This document shows positions 23,954 to 32,990 of a stretch of DNA of 64,000 nucleotides, piece by piece. Source of the stretch: Tanytarsus gracilentus (taxonomy: Eukaryota; Arthropoda; Insecta; Diptera; Chironomidae); assembly GCA_038502055.1 (NCBI GenBank), contig JAXRKN010000037.1, positions 6,957,856 to 7,021,855 of the forward strand, written 5' to 3'. A program made the position numbers and the translations under genes. How positions within the stretch are numbered: the stretch's first letter is position 1; each line of letters opens with the position of its first letter. Under the pieces are notes generated by a model, which was not told where the DNA came from, searched no databases, and saw only the letters and a list, made by a program, of their open reading frames with translations.

Positions 23954-26900
23954 TATGAATTTTTGATACCAATCAACAACGCCTCAAATATTTCAGCTGT
24001 CTTTTTCCTTGTATTTTTCCAGGACTGTGCTTTCAAAAATTATATTTTTTATGCTCCAATTGCCGTCCCACTTCCCGCATCTCTCATCCGACCATAATGC
24101 TAGCTTTATTTATTAAGAGCAGACAATGAATGAATTGAGATCATTTAATCATTCATAATTCTCCTCTTTTCCTTCTTTTTTTGGGATGTCCTTTTTTATG
24201 TCTCTTTGCAGATCTTCCTAATTGAATATATAGGCCATGAATGATGTCATCATAATAGTGGAAAATCTTATTTAATCTAGATTGCCATAAAATTTTCTTC
24301 TTCTTTTTTTCCTTCTTCTCTATCTGCTAAATTTCCGCCAACATTTCCTTTTTTCACAGTTTCTTGTTCCTCCTCTTTTTTATGCTTTTCGGATCGTTAC
24401 GTTAGCTTTTCTCTTCTTTATTGTTTGGTGGGGTCAGACAGATTTCATTGATAGCCGTTTTAGGATGAATTTCAATTTCTCTCTATTTCCTTATTTTCAC
24501 ATCATGAGCAATAAGATACGTATATAAATTGCAGTATTCTGTTGTCCTGGGATTCTAACACGTACGACTTATCATTGAATAAAATTTCTAAAAATAGAAG
24601 GAAAAGAGAGGAAATTAAAAAGGATCATAAAAGGGATACAACACGAAGATGTATGTGAATTGTACATGCCATTGTAATTAAGAGAAAATTATTTTGTATT
24701 TTATTTCAAAGTCGTTCAATCGAGAAATTAGAATGAAACCCAAAAGTTGAGGCTTTTATTGTATGTTGAATTAATTTTCAAGAATTCTTTAATTTTTACA
24801 TTTACTAAATTATATCTAATATGCAAATTTAAATTTTATAATTTTGCTTATTGTTTTTTATTATTCCAACTCCCTCACGACTCCATTATTATAACATGAT
24901 GAGAGCGAGTCTGATTTACATTTTATGCAAACACATGAGAAAAAGGAAAAAATCTACGTTGAGAGCATTTTCCGTTGAACTATTCACGTCAGCAGTTGAA
25001 ATCGAGAAAAGATTGATTTTCTGTTTTATCTTTTCTCTTTTGGGTCAAATCAACGTCAGGTGAGTAGGAAGCTCTGAATTAGATTGTATTCTCATGCGAT
25101 TTGAATTCATGAGAAATAATTAAGCATTTGAGCAGAATTTTTATCCTGTCTCACGTTGCATTTTGCGAAATAAAACGTGATTAAATTTTTTTTTCTGCAT
25201 TCACTTACTCGATTGTCGAATAGCTTTTATGTTAATTCAATCGTAAAAGAAATTTAATTATGAATTCAGCTGCACCATGATGATTTTCGTCTGCCATTCA
25301 TGCTAAAGATTATAATTAAAAATACTCTCTCTCTTTAACGCCCTTGATAATTATTTAGATTTTCGTGAGAGCAAAAAAAGTTATTAATAATAAATTATAT
25401 ACTCGAAGTGAGTTATTACCATACTTTTTTTAGGAGTTGTACGTGAGGAAAGTGAGCGAAAAACATCAAAATGTAATTTCCTCACCACGTATTTTTTGCC
25501 ATTCATAGACCTTCACTTACGCTATTAAACGAAAACACAAAAAGCTCCCGGCAATAATAGGCACCTAAATAACAATTAAATCTCGATCAAGAAGAAAGCT
25601 CACACTGCCAAAGGAACATCGCAAATTTTCAAATATTCAAGCTGTCAATAATTTGGCTTTGCGTGTCAGAAACATTTTTTTGCGCATTTAATTTCGTGAT
25701 TCTAATTAGAAAAATGGAGAACTGACAATTTGCGGCAAATGACAGCAAAAATCGCTCATAAATCCGAATTTGCATGATAAAGCATGCGAGAGACGCCAAC
25801 AGAGACGAATGAGGTCAAGATGAGGAATTCAAATGATGTGGAACCTTTTTTATGAGGAAAATACATTTTCGTTTCATCCCTGAAGACACAACGCCATGTC
25901 ACCTTTAATTATTTAGTTCCGTAACACTTTTTATTGCCACGCCGCCTTTTATAATACGAGTGACATTTTATTGTTACCCTGCTCCTCCCAATGGGCATAT
26001 CCGCTCTCTTTTCCTTACCTTTTATTTGCTCCTTTTGAACTAACATTTCATTGTCGATTTACTTTTCGAGAAAATCACGATAATAAATTTTGGCATGCTA
26101 TGCTTTTGACAGCACACACACACACGCACACGTAGTAAAACAATTTTGAGTGTGGTAGCCAACCTTATGTATGACGAACAATGAACCGGAAGAAGCGGCA
26201 CAAGATCATTAATTTTTTTTATTTATCGTAAGGACAAAGTGCCAAGAGAAATCCAACAAAAAACTGTTGCGTGGCCTCGCTGTGAGAAAAAGTAAATACG
26301 GTCTCGACACCACTCGCGTGGAATAAAATAAAGTTCACTCTACCAAATAATTTCTCTGGCGTTTGAATTACGATTATTATGCCGCCTTTCGTTAAGCCTT
26401 TCACATTTTATTTAGAAAAGCTATCCATCAAAAATCTTCTTTTTGAACTTAAAAGGGAAAAAGACTCGCGAGAAAATTTTCCTCTTCTTCTATAAATAAA
26501 ATTTTATTTCCCTTTTTTAACGCGTGTATCTCACTCCATCATAGAGAACGATAATGGAAAAGGTCGAGGAGAAGATGGAATAAATGAGAAATTCAATTAT
26601 GCATAAATTATTAGATGAGGAATCTGGCAAAGGTTATTTACTGTGAGGAGATTATTGATTAAGTCTGTTCAGTGAATTTTCAAACTAAAACTACTGAAAA
26701 GCTCATCTCCGTTCACCACAGTAAAATCGACCGCAAAGAATTTTCCGAAACCTTTTAAATTTAAAACATGACTAAAAAAGAAAATAAAGTCTACAAACCA
26801 CATAAATCTTTTGATGTCAGCCTTAAATTGCGCAAAAACACATTGCCTTGAAAACAATAAAAAAGTGCATTGTTCCGTAACAAATGTTTTGAAAAAATTA

Positions 26901-27846
26901 AACAGCCACCTCTCAACATTTAAACGATTAACCTATAAACCAAATTGAGATTTTATTCGAAGATCTGCAATTTTTCATAACAAAATGCCACATGACAGTA
27001 AGAAAATTTTTAAATGCCATAAAAATATTTTTTAACGTTCACCCGAGGTAAATTAGAAAGTTGTTGCAAAAATTATCATGCTTCGCAGACCCATTCTTAT
27101 CGCTCCTTTTTCTCTCACCCACAACCCACTTGAATTGATTTCACATCGAGTGTCAGAGTCATAAAAAAGTATTTTACTCTCTTAATAGCACGAAAAGCTT
27201 TTGTGGTAAAAGTGATGAAATATTATGGTGGAAAAATTGCTGTCGTAGTTATTTCTCACTTTTTTAAACGATTCAATAAAAGCAAGCAGAAGTTGGTTGG
27301 TATTTAAAAAGTGACGCACAAATATTGACGTACTTCGCAGAAGATTAAATCATCCGAAGAATATTTGAACTTTTTTTTTCGCTGAATTTTTCGACTTATT
27401 GCATTCATTTTTAGAGTTCCAATCCCCTCGGCATCGTGTTTACATTTAAATTTTTTTAATTTTTGTTAATTTAAGTGTTTCTCGGAAGTTAATTAGTTTT
27501 TAAAAGTTATCAACATCTTCGTCGTCATCTCCTACAACTCAAACATATCGAGTTTTCATCGATTATTCAGGTAAAAAGCGAGAATGAGCGAATAAATATG
27601 AGAGGTTTTTTTTTTTACAAGGGAAATAATTTTTCATTCAATTTTGTTCTAAAATGTCGCTCCTTCTCGCTTTAATGCTAAGCATTCGGTGCTTAACTAA
27701 GTTCTGCTTCATATTGAAGCATTGCATTTAAAATCCTCTCATTTTCTCCTCCAAACTGAAAGTTTCAATTTTAACTGGATCTTACTGGATCTTTGTCATC
27801 TGTGACCTTTAAAATTTTTTTTTTAAGATTCAATTTTATTTTCATG
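23954..27846. other. Non-coding DNA upstream of Shal
   Basis: The first part should contain the 5' untranslated region and perhaps non-coding exons and promoter of Shal on the minus strand, but I could not place a transcription start. The rest is AT-rich with no supportable gene. A short CA-type microsatellite lies at about 26113-26130. Confidence 0.5.
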
Positions 27847-28105
27847 CGGGGGAAATAAGCGCATTCAGATGGTTTGATTTAAATATTAAATTTTTGAGTT
27901 GTTTGAATAGAGGAAGCATATATTCAGTTATAGAGTGGATAGAGATAACTTAATTAATTTAACCAGGGGGAATTAAGCGCATTCGTAGTTTTTTTTTTAT
28001 AAAAATTACATTTTTGAGTTGATTTGAATAGAAGAAGCATGGATTCAGTCAGAGAAATGATACAGGAAACTTAGTTAACTTAACCAGGGGGAAATAAGAG
28101 GTTTT
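27847..28105 (+). repeat. Short tandem array, period about 120 bp
   Basis: Two full units and the start of a third begin at 27847, 27961 and 28082. Each unit opens with an A/G-rich box close to CCAGGGGGAAATAAG; units 1 and 2 then have GCGCATTC. Later in the unit come TTTTTGAGTTG and TTTGAATAGA(G/A)GAAGCAT. Units diverge by substitutions and small indels. No coding potential is seen. Confidence 0.7.
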
Positions 28106-28190
28106 ACATATAAATGTTATTTTTATAATTTATTTTCAAATTTTAATCAAGTTAATGATATTTTGATCTTGTATTCGTTGGTATCCAACA

Positions 28191-28886
28191 AAACCAACTG
28201 TTAATCTTAGTGACCAGTTGAGGAAGGAAGTAGTGAGTACTTACGGACGAAGCTTTACGACCTGTACATCCCATGCTAATCGACTAGATTAGATGGAGGA
28301 AGGTTGAAGATACCAAGACTTTTATAAAATTGGTTTTGACTTTTTGTTTTGTGTTTGTTTGTTTTGTATTGTGGGTGGGCCAGTGCCTAACAGCTTGTTA
28401 GGGCTGAGGAAGGTTGTAGTGACGGTAACTTTTATACAATGCCGTCGAAACCACCTTTGATTTAATTTATTTTTCCAACTGTAATCGTAAGATTCAGTTG
28501 AGGCTGTGCTTAGTTGGAAACACTCAATGAGCGACTACAAGACTGTGTACAGCTGTTATTATTTCCGTTATGGGTAACAACGTCCAGATAGTTGGGTCTC
28601 CATGCTGGACGTCCATAACGTTTTATTTATTTATCTACGAAGAGGGGTTGTTCGATCGCTAGTATGTCTTTCTCAAGACGTATGTTGCAGCTCCCGAGGT
28701 GGGCGATTCCCGCGGGGACGCCCATTGTTGAGGGGGAAAAAAGGGGTATTTATACTCTATTCTTAAGAGAAATCTTAAGAGTTCTGCATGGTTACGTTTT
28801 AAACCTTAGCCTGGCTTTCGAGCTATGGAAAAGGAAACAAAAACGGGCGCGTCCATCCTGGTAACTCCAGAGTGCTACCTCTTTGT
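28191..28886 (+). mobile_element. Hairpin-rich modular element, possibly a SINE or LINE 3' end
   Basis: A GC-richer block ends in an ATCT simple repeat (28887-28913), which is how many SINEs and LINE 3' ends terminate. It is unusually dense in perfect inverted repeats: CAACTG/CAGTTG (28195-28220), CTAATC/GATTAG with flanking CCAT/ATGG (28271-28296), CCTAACA/TGTTAGG (28386-28402), CAACTG/CAGTTG (28476-28500), a two-part stem CGTTATGG + ACGTCCAG / CTGGACGT + CCATAACG (28566-28620), TGGGCG + TCCC / GGGA + CGCCCA (28700-28724), and TCTTAAGA around a GAAA loop (28761-28780). Three of the stems are followed directly by GAGGAAGG. No long reading frame is present. The class is unknown; mobile origin is inferred from the tail and composition. 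Confidence 0.5.
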
Positions 28887-28913
28887 CATCTATCTATCTA
28901 TCTATCTATCTAT
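28887..28913. repeat. (ATCT)n microsatellite
   Basis: About six perfect ATCT units directly at the 3' edge of the hairpin-rich block, consistent with a retroposon tail. Confidence 0.85.
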
Positions 28914-29336
28914 TGCATTCATTTTTAAAGCAATAAAACATTCAATATTTATAATCCTACTGAATTTATATCTCTCACTCTATCTCGCACTACCTAACTC
29001 AGTTAAGAAAAGATATTGCGCATTTTTCATCATGTTTATTTGAGCCTCACTGCAAAACTCAAAGAAGAAAAATAAAACAAAAAATTGATCAATTTTGTGA
29101 AGTTAATATTAAAGAATTCTGATGTTAATTTATTTAATTGAAAGGCATTTTTTATAGCTCCGCTATATATTAATTTTGGATTTTTCCAAAACCAGTTTTC
29201 GGCCCCTAGTGCCAAGACATTACATTGTGCAATATCAAAACATATATTCAAATGATAGGCCTTGTCAAACCCTACAAACTGGCGAAAACAGATTTGAAAT
29301 CGGTTGATCCTACGAGGAGTTAGAGCCATTTAAGTC
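28914..29336. other. Unclassified, probably repeat-derived
   Basis: The first 120 bp is ordinary AT-rich DNA. About 29150-29336 has more balanced composition and is open on the minus strand for 97 codons (29036-29329), with a peptide containing RINRFQICFRQFVGFDKAYH. I do not recognise a protein family. Its position against a simple repeat and a minisatellite suggests a mobile-element fragment rather than a gene. Confidence 0.35.
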
Positions 29337-29406
29337 ATCTTACTTTCTCACTTTCTTACTTTCTTACTTTCTTACTTTCTTACTTTCTCACTTTCTTACT
29401 TTCTCA
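29337..29406. repeat. CTTACTTT simple repeat
   Basis: A tandem run of TTACTTTC-type octamers with occasional TCAC in place of TTAC, about 70 bp long. Confidence 0.85.
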
Positions 29407-29460
29407 CGATCTTAGTGAACGCAATATCTCAAGAACGGCTGGTTGGATTTGACTCGGGTT

Positions 29461-30530
29461 TGTGGCTAAATATCGGGTTTTGGCTCTAGTTGTGCAAGAA
29501 GTATTTATTTTTGGGGTACGACCCTCTAAGGACCGTCCTTGAGTGCAAAAATGTCCTTTTTCATACAAATTTTCTCTTATATGGCTTCATGTATGTCGTT
29601 GAACTCGTAATTGGACCAGGAATCGATTGGCATTGACGATTTTTGAGGAGTGTCCATCATGGCCGGCCTGGAGTGCCACTAATGTCCATTTTTCAGAACT
29701 ATGGCTTCATGTATGTCGTTGAACTCGTCATTGGACCAGAAATCGAATGGCATTGATGATTTTTGATGAATGTCCATTATGGACAGCCAGGAGTGCCACT
29801 AATGCCCATTTTTCAGAACTATGGCTTCATGTATGTCGTTGAACTCGTCATTGCATCAGGAATCGATTGACATTGATGATTTTTGAGACATGTCCATCAT
29901 GGCCGGGCAGGAGTGCCACTAATGCCCTTTTTTCAGAACTATGGCTTCATGTATGTTGTTGAACTCGTCATTGCATCAGGAATCGATTGACATTGATGAT
30001 TTTTGAGACATGTCCATCATGGCCGGCCAGGAGTGCCACTAATGCCCATTTTTCAGAACTATGGCTTCATGTATGTTGTTGAACTCGTCATTGCATCAGG
30101 AATCGATTGACATTGATGATTTTTGAGACATGTCCATCATGGCCGGCCAGTAGTGCCACTAATGCCCATTTTTCAGAACTATGGCTTCATGGGTATCGTT
30201 GAACTCGTTTTTGCATCAGGAATCGATTTACATTGATGATTTTTGAGACATGTCCATCATGGCCGGCCAGGAGTGCCACTAATGCCCATTTTTTCAGAAC
30301 TATGGCTTCATGTATGTTGTTGAACTCGTCTTTGCATCAGGAATCGATTGACATTGATGATTTTTGAGACATGTCCATCATGGCCGGCCAGGAGTGCCAC
30401 TAATGCCCATTTTTCAGAACTATGGCTTCATGTATGTCGTTGAACTCGTCATTGCATCACGAATCGATTGGCATTGATCATGTTTAAAAAATTTATTTTG
30501 GTCTTCCAGGAGTGTTATAAATGTCTATTT
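29461..30530. repeat. 120-bp minisatellite, about 8-9 units
   Basis: Eight clear units start with (A)TGGCTTCATG at 29581, 29701, 29821, 29941, 30061, 30181, 30302 and 30422. A diverged unit precedes them from about 29461, and the last unit decays into flanking DNA. Most units contain CATGGCCGGCCAGGAGTGCC with the palindrome GGCCGGCC. Central units are more alike than the edge units, as expected for unequal exchange. The sequence is unrelated to the 120-bp repeat at 27847 and to the satellite downstream. It lies directly upstream of the Helentron and may be part of that element or older flanking DNA. Confidence 0.8.
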
Positions 30531-31355
30531 TTACATAGGCTTGATGTTTCATGAAAGAAGCTTTTTAAACTTTGACTGCCAGTGGTAAAAACAGAGTTTG
30601 AATATTGCTTCAACAAATCATGTGTTAATTCATTAAAATTAATATTTATCAGGTGTTAAAGTTTTAAAAGTTTGATATCATTAAATTAACCTGATAATAC
30701 CTAATTTTTTTAAAAAGTATAAACAAAAAATCGATGTAAACAAAAAGATATAACTTTTTATTTTCAAATGAATTTAGTTCTTTAATTTTTTTATCGTTTA
30801 AAATTTTAGAAAACAATAGAGGTATCAAGATTTTTGTCTCTTCTGGTTATGGACTTCAATCTCGAGTTTAAAGATGGTCATAATTCATGATCCATAATTC
30901 CATACGTCATTTTTTAAAAAATATTGCTCCTTGTTAAATCAAAAAATTATTACTATTAAGCAATAGTACATTATTTTAAATAGTTACAAATGATATTAAA
31001 ATTTAATTTAATTTAGTTTAATGACATTTAAATTCTCGTAATTTTAAGATTCTCAAAAATCTTTGATGCTTTGATAAGTTTTTTGAAGTATTTGTACCTA
31101 ATTTACTACCTGAAAACTTTTAAAATCATGTGAAGATTATTGTGTTGAAGATTATTGTGTTAAAGATTATTTCATCATTCAAAACAAAAATCAGTTCAAG
31201 TCTAACATTCAAACAGTGAACAGTTGAAAAATTGTTCCTGTTGATTTTTTGGAAGTTTATTATTTTAAACCAATCGAAAATTAATTGTGTTAGTGTTGAA
31301 TTTAAAAGGTTTTTTTCAAAACCAAATAAAAAGTGGTGTAATTCACAAAGTGAAG

Positions 31356-31461
31356 GTAAGCATTAACACAAAATAATTATTATAGCAAAAACTTTTTTAC
31401 CTGAATTAAAGTTTTCAAGCTTTTTTATTTCAATATACCTAAATATTTTTTTTTATTTCAG
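31356..31461 (+). other. Possible leader intron of the Helentron
   Basis: GTGAAG followed by GTAAGC at 31356 forms a donor, and a T-rich tract ending TTTCAG at 31461 forms an acceptor, leaving a 106-bp intron in the 5' leader. Another donor-like GTGAGTG lies near 31611 with no clear acceptor. This is motif evidence only. Confidence 0.35.
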
Positions 31462-31495
31462 AGCATAGAATTTTGAGCCAGTGCGACCAGAAAGA

Positions 31496-31590
31496 CAAGA
31501 AGACGAGAGTGAGAGACGAGGACGACGAGAGTGAGAGACGAAGACGACGAGCACGACGAGAGTGAGAGACGAGCACGACGAAGAGAGCAA
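31496..31590 (+). repeat. Purine-rich leader repeat
   Basis: Three near-identical copies of GACGAGAGTGAGAGACGA start at 31502, 31524 and 31555, separated by GACGAC or GCACGAC spacers. The block lies in the Helentron leader about 100 bp before the first start codon and has no stable coding frame. Confidence 0.7.
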
Positions 31591-31689
31591 CCGATACAGT
31601 ATCATAAAAGTGGTGAGTGATTTTCATAGTTATTAAGTTAGTTTAGACTCTTTAATATCAAAATCTGGTGAAAAAGTAAAGTAAAAGTA

Positions 31690-32982
31690 ATGACGCGAAA
31701 GAAATCTTATCGCACTAAAAATTTAGTTCAGAAAAAGTTAATGAAAGCCCATAGGGCACAAGAAAATGTTTTAAATGAAAATAGAGTAAAGTCCGCTAGA
31801 TCTCAGAAAGATAAATATAATAATGATTCAGATTTTAAAACACAAAAGCTTAATTGTAATCGGAGATATAAGATTGAAAAAAAAGAAACAGACCCAGATT
31901 TTGAAATTAAAGAAAAATTAAGATTAGCTAATCTTAAGAAAGTAAAGTACGATAATGATTTAGAGCATAGGGTCGAAAAAATTAATTCAAGTCTTGATTA
32001 TTTAACAAAAAAGAAAGAAACAGACCCAGATTTTGAAATTAAAGAAAAGTTAAGATTAGCTAATCTTATGAAAGTAAAGTACGATAATGATTTAGAGCAT
32101 AGGGTCGAAAAAATTAATTCAAGTCTTGATTATTTAACAAAAAAGAAAGAAACAGACCCAGATTTTGAAATTAAAGAAAAATTAAGATTAGCTAATCTTA
32201 AAAAAGTAAAGTACGATAATGATTTAGAGCATAGGGTCGAAAAAATTAATTCAAGTCTTGATTATTTAACTAAAAAAAAAGAAACAGACCCAGATTTTGA
32301 AATTAATGAAAATTTAAGATTAGCTAATCTTATGAAAGTAAAGTACGATAATGATTTAGAGCATAGGGTCGAAAAAATTAATTCAAGTCTTGATTATTTA
32401 ACAAAAAAGAAAGAAACAGACCCAGATTTTGAAATTAATGAAAAGTTAAGATTAGCTAATCTTATGAAAGTAAAGTACGATAATGATTTAGAGCATAGGG
32501 TCGAAAAAATTAATTCAAGTCTTGATTATTTAACAAAAAAGAAAGAAACAGACCCAAATTTTGAAATTAATGAAAAGTTAAGATTAGCTAATCTTATGAA
32601 AGTAAAGTACGATAATGATTTAGAGCATAGGGTCGAAAAAATTAATTCAAGTCTTGATTATTTAACAAAAAAGAAAGAAACAGACCCAGATTTTGAAATT
32701 AAAGAAAAGTTAAGATTAGCTAATCTTATGAAAGTAAAGTACGATAATGATTTAGAGCATAGGGTCGAAAAAATTAATTCAAGTCTTGATTATATAACAA
32801 AAAAGAAAGAAACAGACCCAGATTTTGAAATTAAAGAAAAATTAAGATTAGCTAATCTTAAAAAAGTAAAGTACGATAATGATTTAGAGCATAGGGTCGA
32901 AAAAATTAATTCAAGTCTTGATTATTTAACTAAAAAAAAGAAACAGACCCAAATTTTGCTAAAAATGAAAATATTAGAGTAA
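31690..32982 (+). CDS. Helentron N-terminal charged-repeat frame (44-aa repeats)
   Basis: An ATG at 31690 opens a 430-codon frame. After about 65 basic residues the protein is eight consecutive 44-residue repeats (132 bp each, starting at 31885, 32017, 32149, 32281, 32413, 32545, 32677 and 32809). Their pattern is ETDPDFEIKEKLRLANL, then KVKYDNDLEHRVEKINSSL and DYLTKKK. Repeats are nearly identical at DNA level, so expansion is recent. They are highly charged and likely helical. Comparable short basic repeats of the DPEFR type precede the Rep region in many Helitron-family proteins, which suggests nucleic-acid binding or packing, but the function is unknown. The ninth repeat is cut off when the frame shifts at an A run. 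In the -1 frame, repeat-like residues continue without a stop into the large frame at 32991, so this is probably the N-terminus of one polyprotein. Confidence 0.85.
   Translation: MTRKKSYRTKNLVQKKLMKAHRAQENVLNENRVKSARSQKDKYNNDSDFKTQKLNCNRRYKIEKKETDPDFEIKEKLRLANLKKVKYDNDLEHRVEKINSSLDYLTKKKETDPDFEIKEKLRLANLMKVKYDNDLEHRVEKINSSLDYLTKKKETDPDFEIKEKLRLANLKKVKYDNDLEHRVEKINSSLDYLTKKKETDPDFEINENLRLANLMKVKYDNDLEHRVEKINSSLDYLTKKKETDPDFEINEKLRLANLMKVKYDNDLEHRVEKINSSLDYLTKKKETDPNFEINEKLRLANLMKVKYDNDLEHRVEKINSSLDYLTKKKETDPDFEIKEKLRLANLMKVKYDNDLEHRVEKINSSLDYITKKKETDPDFEIKEKLRLANLKKVKYDNDLEHRVEKINSSLDYLTKKKKQTQILLKMKILE
32934..32940 (+). promoter_or_regulatory. A_AAA_AAG slippery heptamer joining the two Helentron frames
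   Basis: At the end of the eighth repeat the zero frame reads ACT AAA AAA AAG AAA, and the last bases form the heptamer A AAA AAG in the register that permits -1 slippage. After a -1 shift the sequence reads ETDPNFAKNENIRVTRI, 17 codons with no stop, and enters the Met at 32991. The same place in the repeat at about 32271 has nine A residues, against eight here, so a one-base deletion explains the break equally well. Transcriptional slippage on the A run is a third option. Confidence 0.45.
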
Positions 32983-32990
32983 CTCGAATA

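Noticed and set aside
28664..29043. Two overlapping short plus-strand frames
   Set aside because: They run through the hairpin-rich block and the ATCT microsatellite and so reflect repeat sequence, not genes.
29036..29329. 97-codon minus-strand frame
   Set aside because: Lies in repeat-like DNA next to simple repeats. The peptide matches no family I know, and no start context or exon structure supports it. Kept only as unclassified repeat-derived sequence.
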